A stretch of DNA of 64,000 nt from Lagopus muta (GCF_023343835.1 NC_064438.1:15977077-16041076), one strand, 5' to 3'. Positions 11,629 through 25,848 are shown, counted from the first letter of the stretch. Notes: generated from the sequence alone by a model not told the origin. Program-made: numbers and translations.

Positions 11629-13247
11629 CTGTAAGGCAGAGGAAAAAAAAATTAGAAAAAGAGGTAAGTAAAACCATACACAGCATAAGAAATATTTTAG
11701 GAAAGAGCTAAGAGAGAAAAGCTTTGCTGACAACTTTAGCTCCCAGCCTTATCCAAAAGATAAAACGAGGCTGAGATTAAGAAGCCTCCATACAGAACCT
11801 GCATGGAACTCGCATGCATGCAGCACAGCTGCCAGCTCCTCACTCTGCACTGAGAAACAACTGAACTGGAGCAAGCAGGACCTCTGTCTGTACAGCAGCT
11901 GGAGTGGGAGATGCTCTGCACACTCACACGCTGTACAGAAGACAGAAAGTAAAACTGAGAAATGCAATCCAGCAGTGCTGATGAATTCTGAAGCCCACGA
12001 GCTGCAGGCAGGATAAGCATTGGAAGTTGTGCCATGTTTTCATTCACACGGCTGTGGCTCTGCCAGCCAAAAGGTCCCAGATGGACAGTGCACTCTGAGG
12101 AGCAGGGAAGGAGCTGGGACTAGCATCAGTTCCCTGATGGCCTTTGGAAAAGGTCTACACACTTAGGAGTACACAGCCTCTTAGAATAGCTTGTTAGACT
12201 GCTTTTTGTCTGCTCGAAGGAGATTTCTGCCTATTTTGCCTGCTGTAAGACGACCCAGCAGGGTTGGGAAAAAGCTATTAAGGACCACCACAACCTTAAA
12301 CTATTCCCCCCACTGCCACAGATGAATCATTCAGTGATTCACTCAGAGCATCTGAAAGCTAAATGACTTTAATAATACAGTCCAGAGATTTATTGTCCAG
12401 CTTGAAAGGAACACATGGGATCCTTAGCTGGACAGAATCCTGCAAGAAATTGCAAAATGAATCACATGGCCAGCACACTGACTGCCCATGTGTGCTGTGC
12501 AGGAGTGGGTTGTGCCGGTCCTGCCCCGTGCTGGGGGCAGAGGAACACAACACAGCAAATCCTGACCCTCTGCAGGCTGCATGTGGAAAGAAAGGCACTA
12601 CCTCACTCATTTTCACTTCACAGATCCATTTGATAACGGTGATGTCCTTTTCTTTTGCTTGCATGGTTCTCATGAATGTCAGGACCACTACAGATTGGAC
12701 ACTAGAGATAAATGGGAAGTAAGAAGGGAAGATCACTGCTTCCCATGCTCCCCTTCTGAGAAATGTGAATCAAAGGAAACTTACTCTCCTGCTCCACCTC
12801 CTTCTTACACCACTTTTGGGTTGTTATGAGGCTGGAGAATTCAAACGAGATACTTATGGTGCTGCTGAAAATACAACTTTTCTGCAGGCTGGAGGGAAGA
12901 ACAAACTGTATGTCAAATTAAATGCATGATTTTTTAAGATACTTACGAAGTGGAAATTATTCTGACCATCTCTACCACACACTGTAATAAAATAACCAGA
13001 GGAAGAGCTATTTGGTAAGAAAGGAAGACTTACATAGCAGAAGAAAGAGCAAGACCACATGTGTTTTGGCTTCAGCCTCTGCAAAAGGCTCCCTGCAGCC
13101 AGAAACTTCAAACTGGTTGCAAAGCAGCCAGTTTTGCACCTCGTAGCTGGAACACGCCTGTAGTGACCTTGCTTCTCTGTACTGTACTGCCTGCCCACAC
13201 TGAACACTGCCTAGCCATCAGCAAACCCAAACTCTTCACAAAATATC

Positions 13248-13269
13248 CCATCTAGGAGATCCTAGATGG
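13248..13269. repeat. Inverted repeat, ten-base arms, two-base spacer
   Basis: CCATCTAGGA, spacer GA, TCCTAGATGG: perfect arms. It could extrude as a small hairpin or bind a dimeric factor. No associated element is recognised. Confidence 0.9.
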
Positions 13270-13894
13270 TAACAACCTTCCCTTTGCTAGCTTGCCATAT
13301 GGGATTTCAGGTACTGGCTGCAGTCAGGTGTCTGCATCTGAACTCCATGACTTTTTGCAAACATTGCTATTTCAAAGTCAGACTTACTGTTATAATCCTC
13401 CCCAAGATGTCTCAGATTCTTTTTTCCATGAAATCCTTACCATCTTATTTAATGGTAAATATAGGTATCTACACTCCATACTCCTTGACTTTAACGTAAC
13501 ACAGACACTGAGTTTTTCCTGTAGTCATACCACTGTCACCAGAAAGAAGAGTTGGGGGTGAGCTCAGTGAGCAGAGCCATTAGGATGTGTTAGCCATCCC
13601 CTACCTAGTTCTCTCCAGCACCTGCAGATGAAGCAGATGCTGCTACCTGTTCCCTGAAGATACATCTGCATACCTTTGTATCCTCTCTCCCCACTGCTTG
13701 ACAAACACAAACAAGGAGGAAGTCCCATTAAGGACTTCCATCAGGACTCAAGAGCAGCACGCAGATCTGCACACAGCAGAAATGAAAGTGTACAGTCTCT
13801 GTACAAGGACTGGAGCAAAGGCACTGAAGACCTGGCCAATGGAGATGTAGAGTTTCATGGAGAACTGCAAGGAGTTGCACATCTGTAATATGCA

Positions 13895-13960
13895 TGTTTA
13901 GGACTTGATGATCCTCAGTGGTTCCTTTAAACTTGGGACATCCTACGACATTCTATGCCT
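13895..13960 (+). mobile_element. CR1 3'-terminal remnant, plus orientation
   Basis: GGACTTGATGATCCTCAGTGG...GGGACATCCTACGACATTCTATGCC follows the CR1 3' end pattern (GGACTTGATGATCCTTGTGGGTCCC, ending in ATTCTATG). Diverged. Confidence 0.7.
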
Positions 13961-16452
13961 TGAGATGCCCCATGAGAAATTCACTTCAGCCATGATGCAA
14001 GGTCTGACACCTCGGAAACCTTCTTACACAGCAGTTTTCTGGGGACCTCTGGCAGAAAGCAAATCCCAGCCTCAGGAGGGAGAAGCTGCTGGTGATGTTG
14101 TGCTGATGCACCCTTCTGCACACAAGTTGAGCTTGAGAAAAACAGAATTTTCTTCTAAGCCCACTGCTTTAAGCAGCAATTATCTGCGTAAGCTGAACCC
14201 TGCTGCTAAACCTCCCCATCTAAGCACTGCTGAATGCTCACAGCTTCCCTGCAACCAACCTATTTCCCCTTGAGTCAATGCTGTTCCTTCCCGAGGTGGA
14301 GCTGTCTGGACCACCTGCAGCCCTTCTCTGCACACTGCCCCCCAAGGCACAGCTTGGAAACCTGCTCGCCTGCCTCAGCCCTTACAGAACTGCACCACAG
14401 TGCAGCACACCGCATGGCAAGGGGGGTTCTAATCACTGCTTGGGTGAAGGGCAATCACTAGGAATTGTTACCCTAAGAAATGAGTTTGGTTAAGATCTGT
14501 TGGATTCCTGAATGTGCCAAACAAAAAAAACCCCACATCCTGGCACACAGCACAACATGCTGGTATCAAACTGAAACTGCTGTGGGACACAGTCAATAAG
14601 GTACGTAGCTGACAACTGCACTCACCACCATGGAAACTTAGAAGGTCTCTGTTCCTGTTATGCATTCTATTTTAAAAGCACATTTTAACAAATCAAATCA
14701 TGTCAAACCTCGGGCTGCCCACGCTACAAGCCTGCACTTTTCCTGCAGGAACAGGCTCAAAGAGCCGACCTCTGGCTGCCTGTCCCAAGGCAGTGCTCAG
14801 AGCAAAGCCCTGCAGTGTGCAACCCCACTGAGACACAGCAGCTCAGTATGCAGAGGACAACAAAACACTCAAAATGCCCCAGAAGGTTTTACTGAAGCAC
14901 ACAGACCTGTGCCCATCCCTGCTTGCTGCTAATCTCTTATCAGGCGAAGTGGGCATTTGGTTGCAGTCGTGCTGCAAAAAAGGGAAGCAGAATTGTGCTC
15001 ACAAAGTCAGTAATGGCTTCAGAAACAAAATTACTACCGGGCAGGATGAACACAGATACAGGAGATCCTGTTTGCATGTTTACTTCCTTGACTACGACAA
15101 ACCCAAGAGCGCACAGGCATGTTAATTTATTTTTTTTCTAAATGGAGGAGCATGAAGTCAGATGAAACTTAAGGAGAGATTGAATCAACTGAGGGCCTCT
15201 GCAAATGACTGCTCATAGATCACCTTCCATGACTCATAGGTGTTTCAGACAGCTCAAATGGGTTCTCATCTCACTATATCTGCATCATATTTGCATGCAC
15301 CATAACACTGCAGCCACCTCTACAAGAACACGCCCCCTTCCTTTAGCAGAGGCACTGGTGACAGCTGAGGTCTCCAGTACAAGCTGTGTGATGCAAGTAG
15401 CGATGTCCCAAGCAGCTCAAGCAGAACACTCAGGATGACCACAGAACATACAGGACAACTACATAATTGACAGCCCAGCAAAGGTCTGAACAATTCACTG
15501 CCACAGGCAGCAAACAACTGCTTTGGGGGCCATTTGATTGACACATTAGGCAAAGGGAATGTGGTGATGTGAGGCACCGCGCCCTTACCTGCACCTGTAT
15601 CAGGTGCCGAGATGCATCAGTTCAGCCAGAGTTGTGCTCTCCCTTTTGGGCATCTAACCAGCAGTAAGCCTTCTGTTTCAGGTTGCAATGATTCCTGCTC
15701 AAGCGCTCACGGCTCAGCCCCGGGCAGCCTTGTTGCACCGCTGTCTGGACAAGGGCTGGTTCCTGCTGAGGGCTCACTGCAAAGGAAGCAAGGAGCTGGT
15801 GAGTTTTCCATCCCATTCAGTGCTGCCCTTCAGCAGCGCACCAAGCATTTGTGGGCAATGGGGGTCGAGGTGTAACTGATGTTGTGCAGGCTGCTCTACC
15901 CACAATAGCAACGTGCAAGGAAGGAAGCTCCCTGGGAACAAGGCAGGATCTTGTGCTACTAGCTACATGCTGAGAGATGACTCCCAAGCTGGTCGAGGAG
16001 TTGGTTTGACCCATCCTCATTTTCATCCCCTGTGCAACTCTATACACAGGGGACACAGAGGTTTCACCAAAGCGCCATCCTGGCTGGGATTCCCAGCACA
16101 GTGGGGAAGCAGGAGGCAGTAATAGAGAGAAATCATTCCCCCACTGCCACTTGTGCTCAAGCTTTTGACTCAGTGTGCTCAGGGTGAGCTTCCTCCCCAC
16201 CCAGCACATGTCCCTAGCTGTTTTCCCTGCACAGGGCTCCGTGTTTCAGCTGCTTTCTGGCCTGGCTGAGTGGCAGGGCCTCCCCTGGCAGCCCCAAGCC
16301 CCTCTATCCCAGCAGGCACACTCCTTGCAGCCAAGCAATTTCTACTCGCTGCATCCAAGAACTTGAAGCAATTCAGAGAACAGAGCCCGCTGCGTAGCTG
16401 TCATTATGACAGCCTCAAAAACTGGTATTTCTCTCCATTTTAAGCAGCAACC

Positions 16453-16480
16453 AAAAAAAAAAAAAAAAGAAAAAAAAAAA
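16453..16480 (+). repeat. A-rich tract
   Basis: A16 followed by G and A10, all purine. Simple sequence in intron; no adjacent SINE-like body is recognisable. Confidence 0.95.
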
Positions 16481-18482
16481 GGACCTGAAAGCTACCAACC
16501 TGTGACACATAAACATTTGCACAGGAGGAGCAGCAGGGAGTGGAGTGAGGCCCAGTTCCTCTGCACCCACACTACACCAGGCCAGCCCCAGCCCTTATGC
16601 AAAGCTCAACTGCTGCAGTGCCAAACCGCAGCTCCAGACACATGCTGAACCCCTAATAGGGCTGTGGGTCTGCACACTGTGCCTCAGCAGCTGTTATTCT
16701 TAGACCTTACAAAGAATTAAAAAAAAAATAAAAATTAAGAAGATGCAATGCATTTTTCTCTCTTTTTTTTTTCAGAAGCTTTGCTATTTAAATGATTTCT
16801 ATTTGACCTCATTAAGAAAAAAAAAAAGAAAAGAGAGAGAGAGAAGTTAGAGAATGCAAAAGTCCACATGCTGTTGTGGGAATTGAAAACTTATTTTCTC
16901 CTCCATCTTCCATTCCAGCATCTATAAATAAAGGCCAAAAATCCAGAAGAAAAATCCCCCTCTTTGGGCAATGCATAAGCATGGAAAGAAACTGCATAAA
17001 CACAGAGCTTAGGAGCAAACTTCTGTCTGCTTCAGAATGAGGAGCAGTTTACATTTTTTTAACTAAAGCACAGGAAAGTACAGCAATGATTGCTCTCCCT
17101 TTCAGCATGCAATGGGCAGGATGCTGAGCTGCCAGCAGCCTGTGCTCTCCTTGGCACAGTGGGACAGCATCCTTGTAAAGTGCAAATAAGGAAACAACAA
17201 ATGTCCTATGATATAAAGGCACTGGGATGACCAATGAAAATAAGAGGTAGGAAGCTAAAAATCTACTAGCAATGAGATACAGCTCGTTCTCAGAAAACTT
17301 GCTGAAAATAGCCTGCAGGGCTATTATAACTAAGCTGCAGGCATCTAAATTGAGTTAAAATGAAATGACGTGTACTGCGTGGGTCTCACCTCTGCTCATG
17401 TCCCATGCTTAAGAGAAGTAAGCCAAACTAGACCAATTCCTGTGCTCCAAGGAAAACGTGTTTGAAAGAGGTCCTCCCTGCACCACTCTCATTCCTTCAG
17501 CCACTGCAATGGGTTTGCTGGGTGACACAGCAGCCAAACCCACTCACCCTTGGCAGCCCCTGTGGGGACACTCCCTGACCACACACATTGCTGGCAGCTC
17601 CCTGGGCTCCCGCTACCTTCAGACAGCATCTCCAGACTCTGAAGCACCACCACTGTTAACTTCCTCCCTTCCACTGAAACCCCATGAGATCACATCAAGA
17701 AATAGCAAAGTTCAGAGAAACAAGAAGTGTCTGATCCAGCGCTGGGAAGGCACTGAAAAGATGTCTTCCCAAGCTCCACGATCCCCCACAGCTCTGCAGT
17801 ACGGCATTAGGACACACAACGTTTCCAAGGAGTAATTAAAAAAAGGTTGTGTTAATACAACATAACCTTTCTCTTCCTTTTTGTTTGTTGATAACTCCTA
17901 AAATTACCCAAACTGAACGCTCACAGGAATTTTTGCTATTTTGTGCAAAAGCACCATTATATATAAACAAGAAAATGTAATGGTTGTTTTCCCTTTGAGG
18001 AAATCACTCACACAAGAAGCCTCCCCTCTTCTCTTTGGGGAAAACATGTTTATAAAATCCAACTGGAAGGGAAGACTTCAGGCACACACAGTACTCACCA
18101 CAGGCTCCAGCTTACAAAACAGCACCAACTAAGCAGTCAATGTAAAAATAAATCCAGTTGGGGTTTTTTTGTTGGCTTTTTTTTTGTTGTTTTTTTCCAT
18201 GCTGCTTGAAATCAACATCTGTGTAGTCTGGTCAGAGCTTCAAAATACTACTTATAATTCACAAGGCATTTGGCTGTTACCACTTCACCGTGGTTGACAT
18301 AAAGTGCATGTCTGACACTAAAAATGGATCCACTGGAGCCGGTGTGACAAAAGGCAGCCGTGCAGCTTCTCAGCCATGGAAGAGAAAAGTGTGCTGACAG
18401 CTGAAAGTCAGTGATGTCATTGCAATAATAGTTAAATGCAGCAGAATGACACAAAAAACCTTACGTTCTTAACACCTTTCGC

Positions 18483-18531
18483 TTGGCGGCTGGACTTAAT
18501 GATCCTTGCTATTCTACATTCTGTATTCCTC
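18483..18531 (+). mobile_element. Possible CR1 3'-terminal remnant
   Basis: GGCGGCTGGACTTAATGATCC...ATTCTACATTCTG resembles a decayed CR1 3' end. Short and weak. Confidence 0.35.
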
Positions 18532-19154
18532 TACCAATCTGTGGCATACACTACCATGTAACAACATAAGCCACTGATATCACAGGCCATCCCAAACCAT
18601 CAAGAACTAGTAGTTCAGGTTTGCCAGCCCAGCACGTTCCCCATGTCTAGTTTTGAAACCTCCCGTGACGATGCCAGCATCAAGATGAGGCAGTAATTTG
18701 TCTCAGTTTCTGGGGAAAGAGCCCTCCCCATGAGCTCATTGCCTGGCCATAAGCCCAGGAGGAGAAGGGCTGAGGACAGCCCATGGGCAGTACCAACAGG
18801 CACAGCTCTGGGAAGCTTGTCATCACCTCACCCAGTTCCACAGCCATGTTTCCCAGTCTTCCCCCAAGTGGGTCACCACCCCACGAGCTCAGCAGCAATC
18901 CTGCCTGGCTGTCCCATGCCAGCTCTGCCCAGGAACCTCATGGCGATCTTAAATAGCTTCAACTGAAAGAGATGGGAAAAAGTGAAAGGAATGTTGCTGT
19001 TTCTCACAAAGGACAGGTGGATGCTTGGACGCTCCTGTTATTTAACTGGAGTGCTTCAACCAAGCCCGAAGTAGGAGAGCTTCAAAGAACTTCCCATAAA
19101 GGCACTAACTCAAGCAACTCATTCCTACCTCCTACTGAAGGAAAGGGACCAAGA

Positions 19155-19420
19155 AATCATACAGCCACAGGGTGCTTTGTGTTGGAAGAGACCTCAAAGA
19201 CCCATCCAGCGTTTAACTCCTGCCACAGGCAGGGACACCTCCATCTGATCAGGCTGCCAGGATGCCATCTAGTGTGGCTTTGAGCACCTCAAGGGATGGG
19301 GCAGCTACAGCTACTCTGGGCAATCTTTTTCAGTGCCCCACCACGCTCATAGTAAATAATTTCCTCCTTATACCAAATCTAAACCTCTCCTCTTTCAGTG
19401 CATCTGTTACCTACTATTAC
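19155..19420 (-). mobile_element. CR1 fragment, minus orientation
   Basis: Reads as inverted CR1: AATCATACAGCCACAGGG-TG, TGGAAGAGACCTCAAAGACCCATCCAG, then CAGGATGCCATCTAGTG, GATGGGGCAGCTACAGCTACTCTGGGCAA and AAATCTAAACCTCTCCTCTTTCAG, the antisense of ORF2 C-terminus and 3' UTR. Confidence 0.85.
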
Positions 19421-22400
19421 AGTTTTCCATGTGCTCAACATTTCTGATATGAGTAATGTAGCAACAGAAGCAGGTCAGAGGGGACCACAGCAGACAACAA
19501 CTGAACAAGGTAAGTGACAGTAAACATAGAAAAATTACAAAAAAAATTAAATCTTCCTTCTTGGGTGAGTTAAAAAGCAGAAGGAAAAGTTGAAGAAGAT
19601 CAGAGACTGTGGCAATGATGGAAAGACAAGCATTTGGTATGATGGAAACCCACATTCTAGGGAGAAGGTACAGACAGGGACACATAGCTCTTGAAGACAC
19701 AGCAATTATTCCAGCTCCATTTGCCTTCCACCCTGTGTCCTGCAGCTCTGGAAGCAGATGGGCTACACGGCACTGCAGCCTGTAGGGTAGCTTTCCTGGT
19801 CACTTCTGACAGCCCCTCTGGGTAATTTATCTACATGATACTTCTATTAAAAAGAAAGGCAAATCTGGTCCTTGGAAAACATGCATGAATCCACAAATTG
19901 TAAGATGGTGAAAAGGCCCTGCCCTGACATCAGGAAGAAAGTGCAAAAAACTCCCAGTGCTGGCTAAAGCAAGACTGTACCAGTGGTGATTATACGCATA
20001 TGCTGCTCTCCCCAGAGAGCAAATGAAAATAACTCAAGCATCATCTGGGTTTCAAAAGGACAGTAAGAAACAAGAGACAGTCTGACTTAACTGCAGACAT
20101 GCTCAACTGAAGGAAAAACAATGTTGATTTGAACTTGAAAGACGCATTCATCTTTAAAGTGCCTTAACATTCATCCAGGAGAAGCAAGTAGACAGATCAC
20201 TTAAAACTTGTCCGTTAATTCAGTTAATTACTACCAAAAACACTTGCAGTGATGATGATGATTTCTGAAGGAGTTTGGGAAATGGGAATCTTCACATTCC
20301 AAGATGAAAATCTGGGATAACTGAATGCAACTTACATCTGGTGCAGCTGGCCTTAGCACTTTGCAAAGGACTCTGAAAAGGGAATTTGTCAATAAATAAA
20401 CACCTGAGAACAGTGGAAGGTATTTTGACAAGGAAAGACCCAAAGAAATTGCTTTCTTTTATTTCTCCTAAAAAAAAAAGAGTGGGGCCAACATAAAAAG
20501 TAAGATCCATGCTTGAGCTAGACTGCAGATGCTGAAATAAGACTTTAAATCAAATACCAATTGCATGGGAGTTTTTTTGCGCTTTTTTTTTTTAACCAAA
20601 CATCGAGTCATGAGCAGGAAGAGCTTTTTTAGACAGCAATTGGAGCCAGTTTGCTCTACATCATTACTTAATTTAGCAGAGGGGCCTCTGTTGAGGTGAG
20701 CACAGCCATTAAGGCACAGTCACTGCAACTCTGTCCCAGCTGAGAACAGAACAAGAGGAGCTCACCTGTGTGGTTCTAGCATTTTGACAACACAACTGCC
20801 CGTCAGAAGTGGACAGAAAGCTGAAAACTCCTCAACTATCCAAAAATACTGCAGATAAACCAGGTTTCTTACCAGCATTTCATGCACAAACTTCCTAGTC
20901 CTACAAGATTGCTAGCAAAGTTTGTCAGTTGCCAGACTACTTTGCAGCACTGCATGTATTTAGCACCTGAGACTTATGACCTCACTCACCCCTCATACTT
21001 CAAGACCCAGATTCCCCATCCAGCCCTCTGGTCACAGAGCTCCCCACCACTCAGTTCAAGAGCTGAAGCATCCCAAACCCCATCCAGGGGTGCCAGAAGA
21101 AATAATTCCATCACCTAAGTGAAGCAGCGTATGTGCATGCACCTGTTCTAGCAGAGCAACGCCGATACTTGGTAGAAACATATCCTTTAGCAACACAAAA
21201 GCCACAGCACCTGTGCCACGTCCACGCAACACAGGACAGCTTTCCTATCACTAGCCTGCAGAGCAGCTTCAGGAGGTGCCTGTTTCCAACAACCACACAG
21301 CTTCAGCTCACGTTCTCTGCATTTCTCCTCCTTCTCCTGTGACACCTGCTCCCAATAGAAGCATAGCTGCAGCAGCACACAAGTGGTGCCTTCCCAAAGC
21401 ACTCCAGGTCTTTTCTTCACCCATATCTCACTGCTGAATCCTTCTCTGTGGCCCCCTACAGCAGGACAATCTCCGTCTCTTTTAGAGCTCAATCTCTTGC
21501 AGCCCTGATGCTTGCAATGCACTGAAGCGATGACGCGTTTCTCCCACTTCCTTACATTGATAGAAAACAAAAGCACCTACTGTTGCTCAACATTATCACA
21601 AAACATTTGCTTTTCCAGACTGTTTCTCCCCTCCTCCTTTTGGAAGGGATTTTGGCAAAACAGCAGCCTCAGATCTTGCTCCCTGCTAGGAGTAGCGGTG
21701 GGTGATTTGGGAGCTGAACTGCACACCATTCCCAGACAACATTCTGCCAACTCAGGCATTCTCTGCTCTCACTGGGACATGTGCATGCTTCCTGCAGACC
21801 CCTTGTCACCCCCAAACCCACACTGCTGCAGACACTGGTCTTTTACAGCAGCCACAGAAGTGCACTAAGCCACATTGCTCCTGCCAGTGAGATTCAGAAT
21901 TAAACACAGGTGCCACATGAAAAATTAGACCCGGCTGCCAAGCTCACAGCTCTAGAAAAAGCACTGAATGCATTAGCATACAGTCACATTTTATTTTTAA
22001 TGTATTTTTTTTAAGCAACCAGAGTATCAGGTTTAAGGTCCCCAAATCAAGACAGGCAACTCAGATCCTGAAACCCTCAGCTCTTGCTACCCAAGCTAAC
22101 CTTGCAAGCTGCTGCCCATTTGCAGAAAATCCTCACCACTGATTTGGGTACTGCGAGAAAAACAAAATATAGAGAATTGACACCATTCTTTTCAACACCA
22201 TTCTTTTCCCTTTCCCAGGCTCCAGACAATGCTCCAGCCTCATGCTAGGTGCTGCAGTCAGGAAAGACCTGATCCAAACCCGTGCAGTGATGCTCCGGAC
22301 TGCAGCATCCCCAATGGACAAGATACTGGCATGGATCACATGCTTGCTGTGCTGCCTTGAACCTCAGGCTGCAGGGAGGGGATGGATGCTGGCCCTGGTT

Positions 22401-25400
22401 AAACTGAGAGGAAGCCTAGGAGGGCTGGCTGAACAGCATGCTACCATTTAGGAATATCAAAATAAAGGCTCCTACCTTACAAAGGCAAGGTTTTTTAGAC
22501 GCAAATTGCAACTTCAAGCACATATTACATGTTTCACAAGGAACTGCCTAAAGCTGCGTTAGAAGACCTGGGATGCTTTGGGTTTTTTAGATTCTAGAGG
22601 ACATTGAATTCATTCAGCTCAGCTCCACATATGAGGCCAGAGAAGAGAAACGCCATCACAACGTACCACATGGCTTGGATAAGGCTCAGCCATCTCTGAC
22701 CAACCATCCTTTGTACTCACAGCAAACACAGGCAAGTGCTTATTATTCACCTGTGGCTTAATTGCCCACCTCACTCAAAGACATCAGAGCAAGAGCAGAG
22801 ATGCATCTAACAGCTCAGAACACCAGCAGTTTGCTTATGACAGCCCAACCATTTCCGCTAGCAATTATCAACAGCCAGATAGCATCAGCAACCCAACCTG
22901 AGAGTGCTTGTGCAGCTCCTCCTCCTCATGCCATCGCTTCTCGAGAAGGTTTTCCACAGCCACTCTGAGTTTCAGGACTCAGACACCAGGGGAGGAGCAG
23001 CCCAGCAGCCTGTGGATGGATGAAGATGACCTTCTTGTTTGATGCAGGAGTTCATCTGCCTATCTGTAGCATCTCAGAGATGACAATGAAGTCCCAAATC
23101 GCTCCATGTAGTGAGCTGCAGATGAAACCACTCCATGCAGACCTCAAATTTAGGTTGCCCTTCTTTACGCCGAGCTTCTATTGGATTCTTAAATAGCAGC
23201 ATTTCTGTCTATTCCTGTGTACAGTTCCTTTTACGTTTCTTGTCCAAACCCAGTTTTCTGAAGAGCTGAGATCCCACAAATCACATTCCCAATTGCTTTT
23301 CAAAAGCAGTTGATATCCCTGTGCCTTGGAAAAGCCCTTGCAAGATACACCCAGTTCTAAAATCATATCCACTTGACACCAAAATCCACCATCAGACACA
23401 AATCCAGCAGAGCACAGGCTGCCAATCCCTTTTCCCCTCCCCACAGCAACACATCTTTGGCTGAAAAACTTTCTGCAACTACAAATGCCTTCAAGAAATT
23501 GTTACAAAAGTTTATTGAGAGATGGTCATATAAAAAAATATATTCTTGAGGAGAGCTGCAGCTGAAAATACCGAATCCCCACACCCACTCTTCAAAGAAA
23601 ATATTATCAGATGTCACTTCCCAACGTTAAAAACATATTTGTTTGTTTCTTTTTAAATTAAGGTTGTACTGTGAACACTGAATTTTGTTGCTAGTGATCT
23701 CAACATGGGTACCTTCAATCCTGACGTCCTTTGCTGTTAATTCAGTCTCAATCCATGCCTTCTGAATTGCAGGGAAGTAGCATCTAGCCACCTGTACTGA
23801 GTTGGGGAGTGCTTGTGCCATCCAGATTTATCTTTATTTTTTATAGTTCAGGATATCGAGGCGGAGAACGTGGGAAGGATACAACGTCAACAAGCAGAGC
23901 AGCAGCAGTGCAGAGTGAGCATCAGCATGTGTGGGTTAGAAAGCATGTCTCACCCAAACCTGAGCTGGGGTTTGATAGGGAATCCTCTGTACAGGCAGGC
24001 TAAAGGGGAAGCTCAGCTGCTGCCCAAACTTCTGGAGGAGGTCTTCAATGTTCAGTGGGCACCAAGAGCCACCCCATGCTCCTCTTTGTGAGTACTACCA
24101 CAGAAAGACGTGGCTCATGTAGTGCCCATCAGGTACAACCTGCAGATGGAGATGATTTATGCAGAGACAGGCATTTGTTTAATAAATACTGCATATGGCC
24201 TTCTGCTAATTTGTAACAGTTCATCAACTCTGCTCATTTCACAGGACCCCTGCAGTGCTACGCATTAATAATAAAACACATTTTTTCTGACAGCTCAAGG
24301 AATATTTTTAACACAAAAGTGTCAGCATTATCCTCCCAAAGCTGAGCCATCCTGGCTGACAGCCTCATCACGTTACAAGCAGAAACCAAGTGGGGCTCTG
24401 AGCATACCTCACTCGCACCATACAGGCCCTCCAAAAAACACATTTGAGCCCCAACATCAGAGCTGCCAAAAGCAGTGCACACCAAAAAGCATCACCTGCC
24501 ACAGCAAAACAGTCTAGCACAGGCAAAGGCCATGCTTACTGCTTATAAAAAGGACAAGAAACAGTGTAAGTCAGAACCTCTGGCTTACCAATTTGCTTTA
24601 AAGAGTGGCTATCTCATTCAGCTTGTCCTTACTAAAGGTTGTTGGCAAATTCAAGTTCTAATATGAGCATGGAACAGGTTAGGAACAAGCCTCTTGCTCG
24701 GCAAAAGGGTGAAATACAAGAGATGGGGGAAAAAAGTAGAGTACTAATAAATTTTTTGGCCTTCTAACCCTTCACATATATACACTGTGTCCCCATTTAG
24801 TAACTCTCAGAGATGTCAAGAAATAAAACTGAAATTCTTCTGGTTCCTTACTCCGGTGCCCAGCCCACTGGTTCCATTCCAGGCCAGCACCTTGTTATCC
24901 TATGTTCTCACTGCCTTTTGGGGGATGCATCCAGAAACCCTCCTGAAGAAGAGCAGAGCCTGAGCAGCTGCTACCTGCAGCAATGAAAAAACTCTTGAAA
25001 GAACTAACCTGGAAAGTGATGAGCAGGAGAACAGGCAGAGATATGGCATCAGCCTTTAAAAAATTCTTTCAGGAGATGAACCTGAGAGTGGGGTGAGGAG
25101 AGAGCAACCTAAGCCCTGCTGTGTGACCTTCCTTGTGCTGTCCTCAAGGAGATCCCGAAGGATGTCCCGACTGTGATGCAGCCCCAAGGCCACAGCCTCC
25201 CCTCTGCACACGCAACCCAGAGCAACTCAGAGAACTTGCCCACGTGGTGACATCACTGGGCGTCTAAATAAAGGAAGCTTTTAATAGAATTTCCCACTGA
25301 CGGGCTTAATCTGGTAAGCCCTGAAAGCCAGGGCTTCGTCAAGGGAAGGAAGGAAAAGGGAAAACAATAACCACCCATCTTGGGGCCAGGCAGGTAGGCG

Positions 25401-25509
25401 GCGTCTTGGGAAAGAAACCAAAACAAACAGAATTGACTGTCCAGTACCTGTGCATGGGATACGAGGCACCTGCATAAGCAGCACTTATTGTCAGGGAGTT
25501 CTCTATGAA

Positions 25510-25519
25510 TTTATTTATT
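25510..25519 (-). promoter_or_regulatory. Two overlapping minus-strand AATAAA signals
   Basis: TTTATTTATT on the plus strand gives two overlapping AATAAA hexamers on the minus strand, about 330 bases past the stop codon of the exon-like island at 25849. They are plausible poly(A) signals, but AT-rich introns often contain such hexamers. Confidence 0.3.
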
Positions 25520-25848
25520 TTTCTTTTTAAAACAAAAAACAGCTCAGCCTATTTCTGCACCAAGGTAGGGAAGAGAAGGATGAAGATGAGGAGAGGTACA
25601 ATGAGGATAGGGAGAGAAAAAGCTGAGCTTGAAGGCTGAATAACACACACTTTCACATCAGAGGGTCCTTCTGGCTTCATGTTCATGGGGCAGGTTCTGT
25701 GATTCCTAAAAGCAAACCAGAGTTGTCCGCATATTTAGATGGCTCCTCGCTGCAAATACTTCCAGGACAAACCATCGGCAAGCAGCACGTCCTGGAAGCT
25801 CTCACAAAACACCAACGAAACCAAAACCGCCCAGAGGTTCAATCAAGT

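Noticed and set aside
23627-23821. 64-codon minus-strand frame that looks moderately protein-like
   Set aside because: AT-rich, ends without a poly(A) context, no clear acceptor, and no family match. Too short to support.
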